This document shows, in pieces, positions 59,571 through 64,000 of a stretch of DNA of 64,000 nt. The stretch lies in NCBI GenBank assembly GCA_030432755.1, contig JAUILZ010000016.1, forward strand, positions 1 through 64,000, written 5' to 3'. The notes beneath the pieces were generated by a model. That model saw only the letters and a list, made by a program, of their open reading frames with translations, did no database searches and was not told where the DNA came from. Positions within the stretch are counted from its first letter, which is position 1. Each line of letters opens with the position of its first letter. Source of the DNA: Gammaproteobacteria bacterium (GTDB lineage Bacteria; Pseudomonadota; Gammaproteobacteria; Arenicellales; Poriferihabitantaceae). A program made the position numbers and the translations under genes.

Positions 59571-59654
59571 AAGCATGCCCCAGCGAAGGCTGGGGGCTGG
59601 CGTCCATATGGCGGGTTAAATCAATATTAGATGGATTCCAGCCTTCGCTGGAAT
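59571..59654. repeat. Nested palindromic repeats after dusC
   Basis: The outer ACGCCAGC ... GCTGGCGT enclose an inner CCCCAGCGAAGGCTGGGG. A separate ATTCCAGC-CTTC-GCTGGAAT follows (about 59635-59654). The core CCAGC-GAAG/GAAA-GCTGG is the same as at 3489-3571 and 43467-43486. Confidence 0.7.
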
Positions 59655-59726
59655 TTCGAGCTGCAATAGGCCGGAATCCAGTTACGCCACTGTCCACAAC
59701 TTCCGTTTCCCCCGGGACGATCACGT

Positions 59727-60650
59727 CTACTGTTCCGCTTTGTCACCCTTTCTGCGCGCCTTGCGCGCCGCCTTGCGCGCGGCCTTTTCCTCGCGTTCCT
59801 GTTCCACCACCGCCATCTCCGCCTCGATCATCGCCGGCGTCTCCAGCGTGACCAGGCCGAGGGCGCCTGCGCGGAAATCATTGATCAGCACGCGCGAGGC
59901 ACGATCGGTGTCCACCCGCCCGCCCACACCCAGGCAGCCGCGCTGACGGCCGATGGCGTCGACGATCACCTCCGCGCGAGTATCGGTGGTATCGATCCCG
60001 TAGCGTTTCGACAGGCGGCCAGGAAGATCGTCGGCGAGAAAACCGGCGAGGTAGAGCGCCACCTCGTAGTGGGAGAGCGCGGTTTCCCGGATCGCGCCGG
60101 TGGCCGCGAGGCGCAGCCCACCCATGGCGTTCTCCAAGTTGGGCCAGAGCACGCCGGGTGTGTCGAGCAGCACCACGTCGTTGCCGATGGCGATACGTTG
60201 CTGCTGGCGGGTAACGGCGGGCTCGTTACCGGTCTTCGCCACCGCCCTGCCCGCGAGCAGGTTAATCACCGAGGACTTGCCGACATTGGGGATGCCTGCA
60301 ACCATGACCACCACCGGCTCGCGGCGGTCGGGATAATAATCCCGGCACAGTTTCGACAGCCGGCGAATCTCCGCCGGTTCGTGGATGGACACCGCAAGGG
60401 CATCGCCACCTCGCTGCGTGCGATACCAGGCGATCCATTCCGTGGTGCGCTCCGGGTCGGCGAGATCGCGCTTGGTGAGCAGGCGGATCACCGGCCGCTC
60501 CCCGCGAATCTCCTCCAGCACCGGGTTGGTGCTGGAGAACGGCAGTCGCGCGTCCACCAGTTCCACCACCACGTCCACCCCGGGCATGACCTCGCGCATC
60601 TCGCGCTGGGCCTTGTGCATGTGCCCGGGATACCACTGGATCCTGGACAC
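59727..60650 (-). CDS. ylqF: Ribosome biogenesis GTPase YlqF/RbgA
   Basis: A 307-residue circularly permuted GTPase that acts late in 50S assembly. The G4 motif TKRD is at 59-62, ahead of G1 GIPNVGKSS at 119-127, the signature permuted order. G3 DTPG follows. The C-terminal tail is Arg/Lys-rich (EEKAARKAARKARRKG), suitable for rRNA contact. It begins three bases after the CvfB-like gene's stop, so they are co-transcribed. Confidence 0.95.
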   Translation of the reverse strand: MSRIQWYPGHMHKAQREMREVMPGVDVVVELVDARLPFSSTNPVLEEIRGERPVIRLLTKRDLADPERTTEWIAWYRTQRGGDALAVSIHEPAEIRRLSKLCRDYYPDRREPVVVMVAGIPNVGKSSVINLLAGRAVAKTGNEPAVTRQQQRIAIGNDVVLLDTPGVLWPNLENAMGGLRLAATGAIRETALSHYEVALYLAGFLADDLPGRLSKRYGIDTTDTRAEVIVDAIGRQRGCLGVGGRVDTDRASRVLINDFRAGALGLVTLETPAMIEAEMAVVEQEREEKAARKAARKARRKGDKAEQ

Positions 60651-60653
60651 GGA

Positions 60654-62048
60654 TCAGGACCGGCTACGTGGCTTCGCCTTTCCGGGAGCGTTGTCACCCG
60701 CGCTGCGGCCGGCACCACTTTTTCGTGTTGCCGGTCTGGCGGGTCGGCTCTTACTTGCCGCGGACTTCTCCGGAGCGTCCTTTGTCGGGCCGGTCCTTTG
60801 CCGCGCGGCCTTTGGCGACGACCTGTCGGTCTTGGCGGACTTTGAAGCGGTAGTCTTCGATTTCCCACTCCTCGCGAACTCTTCGCCATCTCGACCTTGC
60901 TTGCGCGGACTCGCCTTTCCGGGCCTGTCGTCCTTCAGTTTTTCCTTGCCGGTCTTGATCGCGCCACGAGGTTTCTCTTCGACGCGATCCGGGGCGTCGC
61001 GATCACTTCCGGTTCGCGGGCGATCCTTGCGAAAGGGCTTGTCCTGCCGGGCGCCGGGTCCCGAGGGCTTCGATTCTCCGCGACCCCTGGTCGTTGCCTT
61101 TTTCCCGGCCTTTTTCCCGGCCTTGTTCGCGCCTTCCTTCTTCGCGCCCACGTGGCGCTTGCCACCCGGCTTCGCAACCTTCCCCCGTGCCGCCTTCGCA
61201 TTCTCGACCCCGCCTCCGGCCTCCAGGGAAATTCCGTCATCGGCGATCACGATACGGCGTGCGCGGTAGAGCGCTCCCAGGGCCTTCTTGAAATTGCCCT
61301 TGCTGACGCCGAACAGCGCCATGACCTGCGCCGGCGAGGTATGGTCACCCAGGTCGGCATGGCCTTCGTTCACTTCCAGGTGGGCGATGATCTCTTCCTC
61401 CAGGTTGCGGCGGGTGCGGGCGCGATCCGGCGCCAACGCAAGATCGATACGCTCATCCTCCGTGCGCACGCGCTTGATATAGCCACGCATCCGGCGGCCC
61501 GGCCACATGCTGTCGTCGGCATCGCTATGGAAGACGAGTCCCACGTGGGTATGGTTGATCACCGCCTTCCAGCCAAGGTCCGTGCGATTCGAAATCAGCA
61601 GGTCCACCTCCTGGCCGACGCGGAACCGCGTGCCCTCCTCCTTCAGCCAGCGCCCGAGCCGCGAACTCGCGACCACGCGGTTGGTGTTCGAGTCGATGTA
61701 GGCGGTAACGACGTAGGACCTGCCCGCCTCCATGCGCTCCGCCTGCTGGCCGTAGGGCACGAGCAGGTCCTTGGGCAGACCCCAGTCGAGGAAGGCGCCG
61801 ACGTTGTTCACCGCCACCACGCGCAGGTAGGCGCACTGGCCCACCATGATCTTCGGCGTCTCGGTGGTGGCGATGAGGCGGTCCTCGGAGTCGCGGTAGA
61901 CAAAGACCTCCAGCGAGTCGCCCAGCTCCAGTCCTTTGGGGACATAGCGCCTGGGCAACAGGATGCCGTCACCGTCGCCATCGTCGAGATAGAGACCGTG
62001 CGGCACGGACTTGATGACCGTCAGGGTGTTGCGTTTGCCGACTTCCAC
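60654..62048 (-). CDS. CvfB-like S1 RNA-binding protein with a long basic tail
   Basis: A 464-residue protein. Residues about 1-278 are a CvfB/YitL-type body: S1-like barrels (GLYLDDGDGDGILLPRRYVPK, then VGAFLDWGLPKDLLVP) and a winged helix (MALFGVSKGNFKKALGALY). After about residue 280 comes a ~185-residue Lys/Arg/Ala/Pro tail with no predicted fold. This doubles the usual length and resembles histone-tail-like low-complexity segments that bind nucleic acid. It is coupled to ylqF, which supports a ribosome-related role (inference). Confidence 0.88.
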   Translation of the reverse strand: MEVGKRNTLTVIKSVPHGLYLDDGDGDGILLPRRYVPKGLELGDSLEVFVYRDSEDRLIATTETPKIMVGQCAYLRVVAVNNVGAFLDWGLPKDLLVPYGQQAERMEAGRSYVVTAYIDSNTNRVVASSRLGRWLKEEGTRFRVGQEVDLLISNRTDLGWKAVINHTHVGLVFHSDADDSMWPGRRMRGYIKRVRTEDERIDLALAPDRARTRRNLEEEIIAHLEVNEGHADLGDHTSPAQVMALFGVSKGNFKKALGALYRARRIVIADDGISLEAGGGVENAKAARGKVAKPGGKRHVGAKKEGANKAGKKAGKKATTRGRGESKPSGPGARQDKPFRKDRPRTGSDRDAPDRVEEKPRGAIKTGKEKLKDDRPGKASPRKQGRDGEEFARSGKSKTTASKSAKTDRSSPKAARQRTGPTKDAPEKSAASKSRPARPATRKSGAGRSAGDNAPGKAKPRSRS

Positions 62049-62270
62049 GACTGGGTACCTGGGGTGGAGGGCCGAGTGTACTGTATTCGCAGGGCGCCGG
62101 CCCGAGACGACGCGCCGCGGCTACTTTGCTATAGTGCCGCCTTGTGCATCCTCCTCCCGCCATCCAACGGCTCCCCGACCATCCGCCGATCATCGCCGCC
62201 AACCGTGACGCCATGACCGCCTGCAAGAGATAACACTGACTACTAAAACCCGTTACCATGGAGACGAACC

Positions 62271-62636
62271 ATGATCAAGCATGAACTTCTGGATCACGAT
62301 GGCATTATGGTGGTATCACCGGAAGGCAGCCTTTCGGAAGAGGATTTCATACAACTTGCCAATGCGGCTGACCCCTATATCGAGGCACACGGCGGCCTGA
62401 GCGGTATCATGATCTATACGGAGACATTTCCGGGCTGGAAGGATTTCTCCGGTTTGCTGTCACACCTGCGATTCGTGAAAGACCATCATCACAAGATCGG
62501 CAAGGTTGCGCTGGTAACGGACAGCAGGGCGGCGGCAGTCGCCGAGTCACTGGCGAAACATTTCGTCAGCGCTGAAATCAGGCATTTTGGGTTCGTGGAC
62601 AAGGCACAGGCGCTGGACTGGTTGCGGCAATCGTAG
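62271..62636 (+). CDS. SpoIIAA-like (STAS/SEC14-type) domain protein
   Basis: A 121-residue protein of the SpoIIAA-like family. Its conserved strand-helix pattern includes HDGIMVVSPEGSLSEEDF, then GWKDFSGLLSHLRFVKDHH and IGKVALVTDS. These small proteins are widespread and uncharacterised, perhaps lipid or partner binding. The ATG follows GGAGACGAACC, a usable ribosome-binding site. It stands 28 bases ahead of the NRDE gene. Confidence 0.85.
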   Translation: MIKHELLDHDGIMVVSPEGSLSEEDFIQLANAADPYIEAHGGLSGIMIYTETFPGWKDFSGLLSHLRFVKDHHHKIGKVALVTDSRAAAVAESLAKHFVSAEIRHFGFVDKAQALDWLRQS

Positions 62637-62663
62637 TCGCGACCACTTACCTATAGTGCCGCC

Positions 62664-63464
62664 ATGTGCATCCTCTTCCTTGCCATCCGTCGGCACCGGG
62701 ACTACCCGCTGGTCATCGCCGCCAACCGCGATGAATATCACGACCGGCCGAGCCGCGGCATGCACTGGTGGGAGGATGAGCCGGACATCCTCGCGGGGCG
62801 TGATCTCACCGCCGGTGGCACCTGGCTTGGTGTGCACCGGAACGGCGCCTTTGCCGCGGTGACCAATTTCCGCGGCGTCGGCGGGCAACGTGCCGATGCC
62901 CGTAGCCGTGGCGAGCTGGTTTCCCGCTTTCTCGCCAGTGGCGGTATCGTCGAGGATTACCACCGCTTCCTCGCGCGCGACCACTGGAAGTACAACCCGT
63001 TCAACCTCGTCTACGGAAACAGGGACGGACTCTTCACCTGGGGCCACGACGACCCCGAGGCGCGGCCCCTTGGAGACGGATTCCACAGCGTCAGCAACGG
63101 ACCCATGGACCAGCCCTGGCCGAAGATGTCCCGCGGCGTCGCCGAGCTGTCGCGCCATGTCCGCGGCGACGAGACCCTGCTCGCGGAATCGCTGCTTCCG
63201 GTCATGCTCGACGCTGCCCCGGCACCGGATTCCGAGCTGCCCGATACCGGCTACGGACTCGAACGCGAACGGCTGTTGTCACCGATCTTTATCCGCGGCG
63301 ACACCTATGGCACGCGTGCCACCACCATCCTGCTGTACCGCCGCGAACGGGTGGAGATCGTGGAGTACGCCCACGGGAGGCGGGACGCCTTGACAGAGGG
63401 CAATCGTTTCGAATTGACCCTCGCGGCCACCACCCGGGAAATGGCGCAAACGGCAACTGATTGA
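62664..63464 (+). CDS. NRDE/TANGO2-family protein
   Basis: A 266-residue member of the TANGO2 (NRDE) family, likely Ntn-hydrolase fold. It begins MCILF, giving an exposed N-terminal Cys after Met removal. It has NRDE at residues 21-24, and GGTWLGVHRNGAFAAVTN follows. Function in bacteria is not settled; roles in heme trafficking or acyl metabolism have been proposed for relatives. Confidence 0.9.
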   Translation: MCILFLAIRRHRDYPLVIAANRDEYHDRPSRGMHWWEDEPDILAGRDLTAGGTWLGVHRNGAFAAVTNFRGVGGQRADARSRGELVSRFLASGGIVEDYHRFLARDHWKYNPFNLVYGNRDGLFTWGHDDPEARPLGDGFHSVSNGPMDQPWPKMSRGVAELSRHVRGDETLLAESLLPVMLDAAPAPDSELPDTGYGLERERLLSPIFIRGDTYGTRATTILLYRRERVEIVEYAHGRRDALTEGNRFELTLAATTREMAQTATD

Positions 63465-63531
63465 TCTGAATCAACAGACCGGCGGGGGCTGCGTGGCAGA
63501 GTGACGTCCATCGCCTTTCCAGGAGCACGAC

Positions 63532-64000
63532 ATGTCGATCAAGCACATCCTTGTGTCACTCGATGGCCAGCGTAACCTGGCTGCAACCGCCCAGACCGCC
63601 TGCGACACCGCGGCGGATTACGGGGCCCATGTCACCGGTTTCTACGTCATTCCCCGGGTCAGCATTCCGACCTACGCCGAGTCACGGATCCCGGAGGAAA
63701 TCGTTCGCGCCCACGACGAGGCGGCACGCAAGGACGCGGAGGCAGCGGGCAAGGAGTTCAAGGCTATCGCGGATGCCGCCGGCTGTTCAAATGACTGGCT
63801 CGCGGTCAAGGGATATCCCGAGAGCCTGGTCATCGACCGCGCGCGTTACAGCGACATCGTCATCATGGGGCAGGCCCGCGCGAGCAAGCCGTCGCCCCAT
63901 TCCGTGGCGGTGGAGAACAGCGTCATCATGGGTTGCGCGCGGCCGGTGGTGATGATCCCGAAGGACGGCCTGTCCGGAAGACTCGGGGAGCGCGTGGTGG
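63532..64000 (+). CDS. Universal stress protein (UspA family), partial
   Basis: Runs off the right edge after about 156 codons. The N-terminus MSIKHILVSLDGQ is the usual first strand. Further on, IVIMGQARASKPSPHSVAVENSV matches the ATP-binding loop region, though the G-x2-G-x9-G motif is not perfect. The ATG follows AGGAGCACG. It is the first half or single domain of a Usp; the C-terminal part is not in the window. Confidence 0.9.
   Translation, partial: MSIKHILVSLDGQRNLAATAQTACDTAADYGAHVTGFYVIPRVSIPTYAESRIPEEIVRAHDEAARKDAEAAGKEFKAIADAAGCSNDWLAVKGYPESLVIDRARYSDIVIMGQARASKPSPHSVAVENSVIMGCARPVVMIPKDGLSGRLGERVV

Overview
The window is high-GC chromosomal DNA from a gammaproteobacterium. The evidence is the syntenic block tig-clpP-clpX-lon-hupB-[tRNA-Val, tRNA-Asp]-ppiD on the minus strand, preceded by a Pro-Arg-His-Leu tRNA cluster as in Pseudomonas-type genomes, together with PriA, HtpG, DusC, DarP and a five-enzyme-type histidine pathway that includes HutF. 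The genus cannot be fixed from the sequence. Exported sulfatases, a CPA1 sodium/proton antiporter and an N-regulated Amt suggest a free-living, possibly marine or saline heterotroph (inference).

Layout. 1-3.6 kb: priA, preceded by an AT-rich stretch with DnaA-box-like sites, then pyrC. 3.6-13.5 kb (minus): the protein quality-control block and the tRNA genes. The tRNA-Arg(UCU) gene is split in its anticodon loop by a 314-nt group I intron. 13.7-17.3 kb: htpG behind a consensus heat-shock promoter, then a cation/proton antiporter bracketed by a 25-bp direct repeat. 17.3-28.6 kb: a mixed region with an exported monoheme cytochrome-like protein, ogt, a vanadium-haloperoxidase-like PAP2 enzyme, a Nudix hydrolase, a stand-alone EF-G, djlA, a class I glutamine amidotransferase, darP and an animal-type heme peroxidase. 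28.9-38.3 kb: rhlE and the hut genes (hutF-hutH minus; hutI-hutC-hutU plus), then a sterol-desaturase-type hydroxylase.

38.4-46.6 kb: a tandem adenylate kinase fusion, an amt gene with a textbook sigma-54 promoter followed by a 53-residue membrane protein, an SDR without its catalytic Tyr/Lys, and an overlapping operon of AlkX/YcaQ, EamA and a fatty-acid desaturase. 47-53.8 kb: a DUF3604 exported protein and two 784-residue tandem sulfatases. 54-64 kb: a YceI-OmpA fusion, an exported caspase-like protein with a CxxCH tail, an agmatine-deiminase-fold protein that appears to lack its catalytic Cys, dusC, a CvfB-like protein with a long basic tail plus rbgA, a SpoIIAA-like protein, an NRDE protein and the start of a universal stress protein.

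How parts work together. The minus-strand block runs from nascent-chain folding (Tig), through ATP-dependent proteolysis (ClpXP, Lon), to periplasmic folding (PpiD). Hut enzymes would turn histidine into N-formylglutamate plus ammonia, but no hutG or permease lies in the window. The amt promoter points to nitrogen-limitation control. No prophage, insertion sequence, CRISPR array or conventional defence operon was recognised. The best candidates for something new are the tRNA-Arg intron, the double adenylate kinase, the amt-linked small protein, and the caspase, YceI-OmpA and deiminase-like proteins.
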